Shown piece after piece: positions 37,000 through 47,932 of a stretch of 64,000 nucleotides of DNA. The stretch lies in the NCBI GenBank assembly GCA_032622095.1, contig CP136061.1:265392077-265456076 (forward strand), written 5' to 3'. The notes beneath the pieces are model-generated. The model ran no database searches. It had not been told where the DNA came from and worked only from the letters and a program-made list of their open reading frames with translations. The translations under genes were made by a program, and so were the position numbers. The first letter of the stretch is position 1, and every line of letters begins with the position of its first letter. This DNA is from Siphonodentalium dalli (Eukaryota > Mollusca > Scaphopoda > Gadilida > Siphonodentaliidae).

Positions 37000-37860
37000 C
37001 TCTAGATACTATATAGCAATGCTAATCTCCTTAAACATCCGTTGTAACTTTTGTTTTGTTTTGAAAAATCATGACATTGGCGAGTCACTCTCAGTCTCAT
37101 GGAGGGTTTTGGATATGTTGCATTGCATTTCTATCTAGCTGTATCATGGCGAATATGATGCAAGAAGTGATAGTAAGACACTTGAAGACAATTCATTCAA
37201 CGTATCACAAACCCCATGGAATGGAAGTCACTTTAATAAAGATAATAAAGAGTTGACACAAGTGAACATGGGTTCACCGTTTAGCTATATGATTGTTGTA
37301 GTCCGATACCAATGGTAGTTATCTGTTAAACTGTTCACACCACAATAGGTCAAACACCTACATCACATATTCACAGTACCTGTCTTGACAGAGGGGGTCC
37401 CAGAAAACAGACAAAAGTTACAAGTGTTAAATGTTATTACTAGTAACAAGATTCAACGCATAGAAACTTGGTGCAACGTGCTCGATTTATCGGGAAACAG
37501 AAACTGAAAGTAGGAAATTTATAGGAATTCTGCCAGCAGTGTTGCAGATAACTCGTCGCACATGAGAACGCCTGTTTAAGAATGTAATAGACTGTTTGTT
37601 TTAAGGTCTCTCACTATTCATTCCAATCTATGTTTTGTCGCTCATAACGGTGGCTGAGATTGAATTTTGTTCATATGATTATAATCTGAATTGGATATAT
37701 GAAGTTCTAAACATAATGTAATCAAATGAGTTCCGCATCTAGCAATCACGCACCGTGTATACAATATAGACAGTGTCGATACAGATTACAAATATACGCG
37801 GCGATTGATCAGCGTCACAGGTTGCGATCGAAGCAATAATTTGCATAAGCACGTCTACAT
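37000..37860. other. No gene seen
   Basis: AT-rich DNA, short frames only, no repeat recognised. Confidence 0.4.
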
Positions 37861-38289
37861 GTACATCTGTATACACCCGTCAGTAAGCCCGGGGGCTCAT
37901 GCATGTTTTTGCTCAAAAAGTGGGTACTGGGCTTACTCACGAGGACCGTCCCGTGCAAAAATTCAGTTAGCCTTCAGGTGCCAACCTACCATCATGTTTT
38001 ATACCAATACCATATTTTTTTTATTGAATAAGGATAATAATGTGTTTTATTTATATTATTAAGATAAAATCACAGGATAATAACCAGAAACAGTGATAGA
38101 TAGATCTACACATTTTGGATCAATTTGAATAAGGTTGTAAATGTTTGTATTAATTTGTAAAACAATAGGGCTGTATGATCAGTTCACAAGTTAATGTAGC
38201 TACACTAATGCTTACTAATCAAGTAATTTCTTATAACGAGAGGCCGATCGTGAGATGTTTAACCCATACCTTGGCGATAGTGATCAGCT

Positions 38290-38480
38290 AGTTTCAGTTC
38301 AGACACGAAAATCCATAAGCCATAACTCTGTTTAAAATATAAAAAAATGGATCAAACCCAAATTCGAAATCTATCTGTATTTTGGGCTGAGAAACTCACA
38401 TACAAAATTTACATACATCTCAATAAAATGAGATATATCAGATGAAAGGTATTTCTGCTAAGTATAAAGAATGTTGTGAA
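38290..38480 (+). repeat. Degenerate 'GGGCCATAACTC' family, one unit
   Basis: ccataactctgtttaaaata, aattcgaaatctatctgtat, gggctgagaaactcacatac. Confidence 0.75.
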
Positions 38481-38849
38481 TTAAGGGTTCATTTAACCAC
38501 AAAAATCCATACAAGTGAAAGGGATATAATAGGAGAATGATTACATGAAAAATATACAAAAGCATAAATTGATGACAAGGGTTAACAATTTTAACTCAAT
38601 AAAATTAGGTACAGGTATGTCACTGGAACATTGCATTGATAAACCAGAGAGCTGTATGGAAATACAATAAACAACAGATGGTTCTCTGTCCAATTACACC
38701 TTCCACTGTGCCCTGACAATATGATGGCTAAAAATAACTGTAATTTCCAATAATACAAGTTAATCTACAGTATTCTCTCTCAGTGCTAACTGATATCACC
38801 AGTGTTAGCTGCTATGGTTCTACATATCGAATATCGAATCTGTTCAATC

Positions 38850-39320
38850 CTTAGTTAAAAAGGGCCATAACTCTGGTATAAAAAACAGGATCTAACCCAT
38901 ATTCAAACTTGATCTGTATTTTGAGTTGAGAAACTCACATACCAAAGTTGGTTCCTATCAGACGATAACTGGTTGATCTATCGAAGCATGGATGAATTCT
39001 ATATCAAAGGGCCATAACTCCATTAAAAATAATCTGATCAAACCCATATTCGAACTCGAACTGTATTTTAGATAGAGAAACTCACATACCAAATTTGGTT
39101 CTCATCAGATAATTTTTGTTTTTAGTTATCATAGCATCCATGAATTCTAAGTCGAAAAAGGGCCATGACTCCGTAAAATAAAACTCGGATTAAACCCATA
39201 TTCGAACTCGATCTGTATTTTGGTCTGAAAAACTAATATACAAAATTTGGTTCCGATCAGATAGAAAATATTTGAGTTATCGCACCATGCGTAAAGTGTC
39301 TATGGACAGACAGAGGGTCG
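38850..39320 (+). repeat. Degenerate 'GGGCCATAACTC' tandem array, three units
   Basis: Three units begin gggccataactctggtata, gggccataactccattaaaa and gggccatgactccgtaaaat, about 135-145 bases apart. The block ends in a gacagacagagggtcggacg tail. Confidence 0.85.
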
Positions 39321-39829
39321 GACGGACGAATGGTCAATCCAGTCGTCAACATTATGTTTACCATACTATGGTATGGGTAAACATAAAAACACAACAGTGT
39401 GATGCAGGTGAACTTACATCCTCCTCTGCATTATCAAAGGATACTACAAAAACACCAAGTCATTGCTCCACATCCCATTGGATTTACTCTGATAGAGGTG
39501 TGAACAATAAGTGGCACATCCTTTGATTTTATTGATATAGTACCTCTTTGACAGACCCAACAACTAAGAATAGAACAAGATATGTATAATTCACAACAAT
39601 ATTAACACAAGTGTATACTATTATACATCTTTATTATTTAAGAAAAACTGGAACAAATAATAGTATCTTCTCCTATTCTACAGGATAGATACATGATTGT
39701 ATTCACCTTCCAAATGCTCAAAAATGGGGGTGGGCTTATCTACGAGAACCACCCCATGTTTTGTTTAGGGGAAAAACCCAGACTGGGCTTATCTTTGAGG
39801 ATGGGCTTACTGACGGGTGTATACAGTAT

Positions 39830-40740
39830 TCTGCTTTAATTTTTATGAGCTCAGGTCATTTGGCATGTGTTATTTAGATGCAAAAAACTAAACTACACCG
39901 AAGTATAACACCGATTCAAAAATATCTGAATCAGCGGATCTCGAATCGGGTGCCTGATATCGACATCGAATCGAATCTCGATTATTCACAGGTCCCTAAT
40001 TCGTGTATCCCAACAAATTCACAATTATACATTCTAATTTGAATCAATTAAATATCCCCTACATGTAACTTGGCAGTGCCCTATATAAAATGAATTCTCA
40101 AATATGCTCTTGTATCTACACAGGCAGTAAATGTGAAGGATGGTTACATGTAAGCAAGAACAATGCTTCATTAACTTTGGGTGTGCCAAAGGAAATTGTT
40201 GATGGATGGATGGACGGACTGACGGACAACGGATACCAACTCATGGCAATAGCTCAAACCTCTGAAACCTGACTTTGTCAAGTTGAGCTAAAAATTATTC
40301 ATTTATATTACTGTATCCACATATCATGATAGACATTATGTATACCTTATCAGTTTTCAGCTATCTCTGGGATAATATCTTGATCAAATTCTGGTCCCTC
40401 ACATTATTATCCATATATATATATATGTAGCTCTTTGAGTTCCAGGATCCTTAATGATAATGAAAACAAAATTATGAATAATCCTTCACTAATCATACAA
40501 TAATAATCCTTGTACACAATAATCCAGAGTAAATTCCAAGACGGTGGCCATTTTTTAAACAAATTTGAATTTTTTTTATGGCTCTGATCTGGTTGTCATA
40601 CTGAAGATCTATATTAAGTTTGGTGACAATCGGATAAGGGCTTGCAGGATGTGCCAAAGGATTCACCATGGAAAGCGTAAAATTCATGATGGTCACCCCA
40701 AAGAACCATATGAAGTTTGAATGAAAGTGTCAATGACACT
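39830..40740. other. Mostly featureless; end fragment of the AAGATGGC repeat
   Basis: At 40170-40292 there is a ggaaattgttgatggatgga tail with catggcaatagctcaaac and caagttgagcta, the same end as at 36990 and 43272. Near 40537 a diverged array unit begins. Confidence 0.55.
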
Positions 40741-40741
40741 G

Positions 40742-43272
40742 TAGCTCAACTTGGAAAGGGAATAATTTCATGTGTTAAAGTCAATGGAGTGATTAGGAAT
40801 GTGGAAAGTTGAATGGTCTAGTTATGCAAAGAGTAAAATCTAAGATGGCCGCTGGCAGCCATGTTTTTTTGCCAAATGATCCCAAAAAGACTCTTTCCCA
40901 TTTACATGTCATTATTAACATCCAGTACAAATTTCATGATGATCTGACAAATGATACAACCTGTAGGCCGCGCCAAAGGATTTAGTCATGCAAAGAGTTA
41001 AATCCAAGATGGCTTCTGGTGGCCATTTTTTTTGGCCGAATGACCCCAAAATGACTCGTTCCCATCTACATGTCAATATTAACATCCTTGACAAATTTCA
41101 TGATGATCAGACAAGCAGTATGACCTGTAACCCGCGCCAATGGATTGAATTTTGAAATCCAAAATGGTGACTGGTGGCCATGTTTTTTGCCGAATGACCC
41201 CAAAATAACTCGTTCCCATCTACATGACAATGTCAACATTCATGACAAATTTCATAAAGATCGGACCAAAGGTACGACCTGTAGCCCGTCCTAATGGATT
41301 GAATTTTGAAATCCAAGATGGCCGCTGGCGGCCATGTTGTTTGTCCGAATGACCCCAAAATGACTCCCATCTACATTCCAATTTCAACAGCCATGACAAA
41401 TTTCGAGATGATCAGACTAAAGGTACGACCTGTAGCCCGTGCTAAAGGATTTATTTTAGTCATACAAAGAGTAAAATCCAAAATGGCTGCTGGCGGCATT
41501 GTTTTTTTGCCGAATGACCCCAAAATGACTCGTTCCCATCTACATTTCAATGTCAACAGATATGAGACATTATATGATAATCCGACCAAGGGTACGACCT
41601 GTAGGCCGTACCAAAGAATTTAGTCATGCAAAGAGTAAATCTAAGATGGCTGCTGGCAGCCATGTTTTTTGGCCGAATGACTCCAAAATTACTCGTTCCC
41701 ATCTACATGTTCCCATCTACAATGACAAATTTCATGATGATCGGACCAAAGGTACGACCTGTAGCCCGTGCTAATGGATTTGAATTTTGAAATCCAAGAT
41801 GGCCACTGGCAGCAATGTTGTTTGTCCGAATGACCCGAAAATGACTCGTTCCCATTTACATTCCAATTTCAACAGCCATGACAAATTTCATGATGATCAG
41901 ACTAAAGGTACGACCTGTAGCCCGTGCTAAAGGATTTAGTCATACAAAGAGTAAAATCCAAAATGGCTGCTGGCGGCCATGTTTTTTTGCCGAATGACCC
42001 GAAAATGACTCGTTCCCATCTACATGTCATTGTTAACATCCATGATACATTTTATGATGATCCGACCAAAGGTACGACCTGTAGGCCGTGCCAAAGAATT
42101 TAGTCATGCAAAGAGTAAATCTAAGATGGCTGCCGACGGCCATGTTTTTGGGCCGAATGACCCCAAAATTACTCATTCCCATCTACATGTCAATGTTAAC
42201 ATTCTTGACAAATTTCATGATGATCAGACCAAAGGTACGACCTGTAGCCCGTGCTAAAGGATTTAGTCATACAAAGAGTAAAATCCAAAATGGCTGCTGG
42301 TGGCCATGTTTTTTTGACCCCATCATAACTCAATACCAACTACATGTCAATATTAACATCCATTTCAAATTTCATAATGATCCGAAAAAAGATACGACCT
42401 GTAGACTGTGGTAATGGATTGAATTCTGAAATCCAAGATGGCCACTGGCTGCCATGTTTTTTTGGCCGAACAAACCCAAAATCACTCATTCCCATCTAAA
42501 TGGCATTGTTAACATCCATGACAAATTTCATGAAGATCCGACAAAAGCTACGACCTGTAGCCTGCGCCAAAGGATTTAGTCATTAAAGAGCAAAATCCAA
42601 GATGGCTGCTGGTGGCCATGTTTTCTGGCCGAATGACCCCAAAATGACTCGTTCCCATCTACATGTAATTTTTAACATCCATGACAAATTTCATGACGAT
42701 CCGACAAAAGCTATGACCGGTAGCCCGCGCCAAAGGATTTAGTCATGTAAAGAGCAAAATCCAAGATGGCTGCTGGCAGCCATGTTTTTTGGCCGAACGA
42801 CTCCAAAATCACTTGTCAATATTAACATATATGACAAATTTCATGATGATCAGAGGAACAGTACGACCTGTAGCCCGCGCCAATGGATTTAATTTTGAAA
42901 TCCAAGATGGCCGCCAGCAGCCATGTTTTTTGGCCGAATCACCACAAAATGACTCATTCCCATCTACATGTCAATGACAACATTCATGACAAATTTCATA
43001 AAGATCAGACCAAAGGTACCACCTGTAGCACGCGCCAAAGGATTTAGTCATGCAAAGAGTAAAATCCAAGATGGCTGCTGGTGGCCATGTTTTTGGCGGA
43101 ATGACCCCAAAATGACTCGTTCCCATCTACACGTCATTATTAACATCCATGACAAATTTCATAAAGATCAGACCAAAGGTACGACCTGTAGCCCGCGCAA
43201 AAGGAAATTGTTGACAGACACACACACGACAACCCATGGCAATAGCTCAAACTTACAAAGTAAGTTGAGCTA
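40742..43272 (+). repeat. AAGATGGC tandem array of about 165 bp units, TAGCTCAACTT ends
   Basis: About fifteen degenerate units; successive ccaagatggc starts are commonly 164 bases apart (42597, 42761; 42902, 43066), one spacing is 141. The block starts tagctcaacttgg and ends aagtaagttgagcta, an 11-base TIR, preceded by an internal hairpin (agctcaaactta...). Together with two other copies of the same 3' end this suggests a mobile repeat. No duplicated target site is evident. Frames of 60-108 codons are repeat translations. Confidence 0.8.
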
Positions 43273-43369
43273 AAAATAACGGCTCCTATCTGAGGTCACC
43301 CTGAAGATCCCTGTGAAGTTTGGTGACGATCCGATGAGGCAGAAGGCATGTAGGGTGTGCCGAAGGATT

Positions 43370-44035
43370 TAGTCATACAAAGAGTAAAATCCAAGAAGGA
43401 TGCTGGTGGCCGTGTTTTTCAATAAAATATCGAAAAAATTTGATGGCTCCAATCTAAAGGTCAGTCAAAAGTACCATATGAAGTTTGTTACAAAGAGATG
43501 AGGGATGAGGGACCTGTAGACCGTGCCAAAGAATTTAGTCATGCAAAGAGTAAAATTCAAGATGGCTGCTGGCGGCCATGTTTTTTTGCCTAATGACCCC
43601 AAAATGACTCGTTCCCATCTACATGTCATTGTTAAACTCCGTGACAATTTTCATGATGATCAGATAAACAGTACGACATGTAGCCCGTGCTAATGGATTG
43701 AATTTTGAAATCCAAGATGGCTTCTGGCGGCCATGTTTTTTAGCCGATTAACCCCAAAATGACTCGTTCCCATTTACATGTCATTGTTAATATCCATGAC
43801 AAATTTCAAGAAGATCTGGCCAAAGGTACAACCTGTAGCCCGCGCCAAAGGATTTAGTCATGCAAAGAGTAAAATCCAAGATGGATGCTGACAGCCATCT
43901 TTTTTGGCCGAATGACCCCAAAATGACTCGTTCCCATCTACATCTCATTGTTAGCATACATGACAAATTTCATGAAGATCTGACCAAAGCTACGACCTGT
44001 AGCCCATGCCAAAGGATTTAGTCATGCAAAGAGTC
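43370..44035 (+). repeat. AAGATGGC tandem array, further units
   Basis: Continues after the hairpin end with units at about 43392, 43558, 43711 and 43877, then stops abruptly at gcaaagagtcgattg. Confidence 0.85.
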
Positions 44036-44238
44036 GATTGATCAGAATTCTTTATTTATTTTTGAATAGCGGTTGCTGCTAACTATTCTGACATTTTGAA
44101 TGAGGTTTTGGCCACGTGACGGTCATGCGACAAGCAAAACATGCGTGTTGCCATCGTCACGAGCCGGATTTTCCAGGTGAAATCAAACTCAGTTTGATCG
44201 GTCAGATTAAATCGAATCCGACAAAAACCGGCCCAAAG

Positions 44239-44303
44239 TGTGGGCGCACACGATCCCGGTTGTCCCCGATTTATCCGGCAGCCGAGATCGTGTGCGCCGA
44301 CAC
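44239..44303. repeat. 65-nt hairpin
   Basis: gtgtgggcgcacacgatccc and its near complement gatcgtgtgcgccgacac pair across a short loop with further ccgg pairing. Confidence 0.75.
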
Positions 44304-44569
44304 TAAGTTGTATTGATTTTTCGCCACTTCACAATCACGGGCATTCACGATTGCCAGACCTGCTAGGCCTATTGAGTTCCACCGAAGTTCTGTATCTGTA
44401 GATACATGTATTACAGTGCAGGAACCAATTCTGGTTGTAGACGACACACTGGTCCAGGTGCTACCACGGCCGAGTAACTTTATAACCCTGTGGTGACTCC
44501 AGTACCATTCTTTAACGTGCACACACCAAGGCGTGTACACGGGTCATGCAGCCAGTAAATTAATGTCCG

Positions 44570-44768
44570 CACCTGATCGGACAGCGTGGCTGCACCCACG
44601 ACAACATACCTATTACCTGGACAAGTGTTGTAATGGGGGGGGGGCCTGACAAACTTGGTATCTGACCGAGTTCTGATTTTTGTCAGAATACCCTGCCCAG
44701 GTTCAAGTTGCGATCCCCAGTCCGCTAGCACGAGAGACCAATACGCTACCTCTCGGCTACCGACTTCC
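44570..44768 (-). mobile_element. tRNA-derived SINE, minus strand
   Basis: On the minus strand gtagccgagaggtagcgtat fits an RNA polymerase III A-box, and ggggatcgcaacttgaacc, about 35 bases on, is a weak B-box. A G/C homopolymer (44635-44644) and tctgacaaaaatcagaactc follow. The 3' boundary is not clear. A small MITE is inserted at its upstream edge. Confidence 0.5.
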
Positions 44769-44939
44769 TAGTCCAACAAATTAGACTATTCGGGTTAAGA
44801 TATATTTTCATATTTGGACATTTACGATTATCTTAACCCTTCTAAGGGATTAACTTCATTAAGGCCACATAAATGTCCAAATATTAAAATAGGTCTTGAC
44901 TTAAATTACTTAATCCGAATCGTCTAATTTGTTGGACTA
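44769..44939. mobile_element. 171-bp Mutator-like MITE, 9-bp TSD CCGACTTCC
   Basis: tagtccaacaaattagac.a+ttcgg at the left is matched, inverted, at the right (about 30 bases with two mismatches). CCGACTTCC stands immediately outside both ends (44760-44768 and 44940-44948). Nine-base TSDs with long TIRs are characteristic of Mutator-like elements. Non-coding. Confidence 0.92.
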
Positions 44940-45117
44940 CCGACTTCCCAGTTATTGAGTTATTGACTACAGCAAATACTTACACTCCGATTTCTTGATC
45001 CTGAAACATCGACTGGTTCTTCAAGTACGTTTGTTTGCGTCCGATGTGAAGTGAAATACAAGAATTTAATTTGTGAAGCGTGGTAAACGTATTAAACGCC
45101 ATTTTGTACGATGAGAA

Positions 45118-45144
45118 ATCACGTGACTACACATATCACGTGAG
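45118..45144. promoter_or_regulatory. Two CACGTG E-boxes 17 bp apart
   Basis: atcacgtgac and atcacgtgag match the bHLH-zip (USF/TFE-type) consensus. A third cacgtg lies at 44113. There is no gene nearby that they could be tied to, so function is conjecture. Confidence 0.3.
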
Positions 45145-45249
45145 CTGGCAAATCCCTGATTCTGATGTGGACAAGCTCACCCAGCGTCCATGACGTCTCA
45201 AATAAATATTATGGCAAGCCGATAACTGATTCTGGTAGAATTTCTTCAC

Positions 45250-47180
45250 TCGTTAGATTCCGGCTTACGGTAGTCTATGGGTGCCCATTTGAACCCCTGG
45301 ATGGCGGCAATTTTTGGATTGGGATAGGGTTATGGGGTGTGAAAACAGTTCCTTGTGGGAGGCGGAAGGGGGCACAATGTAACTATGGGAGGCCAAATTC
45401 ACATATATTAATAATTGCGTTTCAGCGCAATTCAATTGCGCTTCAGTGCAATTGATGAAGCGCAATTGAATTGGACTGAAGCGCAATCAATTGCGCTTCA
45501 GCACAATTCATTTGCGCAATTATTTTCCCATATATGGGAACGCCCACTTGTATTTGGGTCTACAAGTGGATCATCATACAACACACTTTGTTTGACATAA
45601 ATCGGTCAAGGGGCCGAGAAATGGCATGGGCACCCTATTCAAACCCCTCTGGACGGCGGACATTTTGGATCGGGATGGGGTGTGTGAGGGGAACTCATAA
45701 AAGCCCTTTATTTGACCTAAACCGGTCAAGGGCCGATAAACGGCATATATGCCCCATTTGAAACCCTCTGGGTGGCAGCCATTTTGGATCGTGGTGTGGT
45801 GAATATTTAGATCGGCGTAGGGCCACCCTACAATTACACCCTTTGTTTAACCTAAATCGGCCAATAAATTGCGCGAGTGGCCTATTTGAACCCCACTGGA
45901 CGGCGGCCATTTTTGGATCAGGATGCATGGGTGAATATTTAGATCGGATAGGGGTCATCCTAAAACACCATTTGTTTGACATTAAACGAAAAAAATGGCA
46001 CGAGTGCCCTATCTGATATCCATTGGATGGCGGCCATTTTGGATGGAAGTGGGTTCGTCGGGTTAATTAGAAAGAGGGCCACACAAAACCTATTATTTGA
46101 TATAGGTTTATGAAACCTAAATCGATTAAGGGTCTAGGGTTGACATGGTGCCCAATTTGAACCCATCTGGACAGCGGCCATTTTAGACTGGGGTCGGGTG
46201 AACGAGGTGAATATTTAGATTGGCTTGGGGCCACACGCAACATCCTTTATTTGAACTAAATCGGGTAAATGGCCATGGAGCCCTATTTGCACTCCTCTTG
46301 ATTCTTTGAATCTGGAAGGGATGAATGGGGTGAATATTTAAATTGGCCGGGGCCATCATACAACGCCATTTGTTTGACCTAAATCGACCAAGGGGACGAA
46401 AAATTGCATATATATGTACCCTATTTGAACCCCTCTGTGTGGCGGCCATTTTGGACCAGGTTGGGGTGTGTGCAAAGATTTGATTGTAGGACACCCTAGA
46501 ACGCTATTTATTTGACATAAATCTGCCAAGGGACCTATGCCATATTTGAACCCATCCGGTTGGCGTCCATTTTGGATCGGTGTGGTGTGAATATTTAGAT
46601 CGGCTAGGCGGCCACTCTACAACACCCTTTGTTTGACATATACCGGTCAAAGGACCGATGCATGAGTAGGCCTACATATTTGAACCCCTCTGGAGGGCGT
46701 CCATTTTAGATCAGGTAGGTGCATATTTAGATAGGCTTGTGAGTCATCCTACAACACCGCTATGGGGTCACCATACAATACATTTGTTTGACCTAGATTG
46801 GTCAAGGGGCCGAGAAATGGCATGGGTGCCATATTTGAACTCTTCTGGACAGCGGCCATTTTGAATCGGGGGTTGAATGGGGTAAATATTTAGATTGGCT
46901 TGGGAGCCACTATACAACGCCCTTTGTTTGACCTAAATCGGTCGAGTCCGAGAAATGACAGGGGTACCCTATATGAACTCATCTGGACGGCGGCCATTTT
47001 TTGGATGAGGGTGGGGTGTTTGGAAAGAGTGATTTGGTGCAATCTATAGCATCCTTTATTTGACCTAAATCGGTTAAGGGGCCGAGAAATTACATTGGTG
47101 CCCTATTTGAATCCCTCTGGATGACGGCATTTTTGGATCGGGGTGGGTGCGTGGGGCGGGGGGGGGGGGGGGGGTACATT
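45250..47180 (+). repeat. Degenerate tandem array, GGCGGCCATTTTGGATC units
   Basis: The core recurs near 45302, 45652, 45771, 45899, 46027, 46170, 46438, 46559, 46691, 46848, 46987 and 47118, mostly 120-157 bases apart. Units also share gacctaaatcgg.caaggg, ctatttgaacccctctgg and gtgaatatttagat. A poly-G run (17) ends it at 47158-47174. Short frames on both strands are repeat translations. Confidence 0.88.
45414..45522. repeat. TTGCGCTTCAGCGCAA palindrome cluster
   Basis: gcgtttcagcgcaatt, aattgcgcttcagtgcaatt, aattgcgcttcagcacaatt and related segments alternate in orientation. The motif is the CTTCAG counterpart of the CTTAAG palindromes at 30772-31058. It interrupts the surrounding array. 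Confidence 0.8.
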
Positions 47181-47290
47181 GTGGGCACCATATAATACCC
47201 TTTGTTTTACCTTGTACAACTTTTGAATAAGGAATAAGGAATGGAACTAATCTTTGTTGTCCGTGTTCCTTAATCTCATATTTTATATCG

Positions 47291-47932
47291 TAACTAGCAG
47301 GTGGACCCGACTTCGTCCGGGCTGTTTCCCCTCTGCTTTTCGGCGAATTGCGCGATTTGACCTTGAATTGTCCATTTTGAAGGTCAAGGTCAGGTGGGGG
47401 TCACGATTAGACCCGTCCAAAACACTGCCCAGGCAAAAGTACCCGACAAAAGTACCTCCATCCGGTTTTACCCGATTTGACCACGAATTTATAATTTTGA
47501 AGGTCAATGTCAGGTCGGGGTCACGAATTGACCCGTCCAAAACACCCAGTGGAAAAAAAGTAACCATATGTATCAAATTCCGTCAAAATCCCATAAAAAT
47601 TCGCGATTTGATCTTGAATTGACCCGATTTCAAGGTCAAGGTCACGTCGCACGGGCAATCGAATAGGCTTATGATACTCCACATACGAAAGTATCCCCAG
47701 ACACTAATTTTCATCGAAATCACGTGATACTCGGGAGTTCGACCTGGAAATGACCCGATTTCAAGGTCAAGGTCACGTCGCACGGGCAAATTAATAGGCC
47801 CATGCCACTCCCCGGCCGAAAGTACCCCCACATACCAAGTTTCATCGAAATCGGTTCGGCCGTTTTCGAGTCCATCGCGAACAGACAGACAGACATACAC
47901 ACACACAGACAAATTTCTCAACATATATAATA
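47291..47932 (+). repeat. GACTAGC-headed repeat, first diverged copy
   Basis: Starts aactagcaggtggacccgac, contains two units of aaggtcaaggtcacgtcgca and two of cgatttgacc.tgaatt, and ends in acagacagacagacatacac before tatataatagactagcc. Confidence 0.75.

Larger units (their letters stand above)
37867..39826. mobile_element. Candidate 1.96-kb TIR element, CACCCGTCAGTAAGCCC ends
   Basis: ctgtatacacccgtcagtaa+gccc at 37867-37890 is matched perfectly, inverted, at 39803-39826 (24 bases). Inside both ends the motif gggctta (ttact/tatct) recurs near ctcaaaaa, like sub-terminal repeats. TA or TATA stands at both edges of the cacccg core, which would fit a TA-targeting family, but it is part of the inverted repeat so the TSD is not independent. 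The interior holds gggcc-family repeats and no transposase. Confidence 0.6.

Noticed and set aside
44116-44316. 66-codon open frame near the hairpin at 44239
   Set aside because: Crosses an inverted repeat and has no domain.
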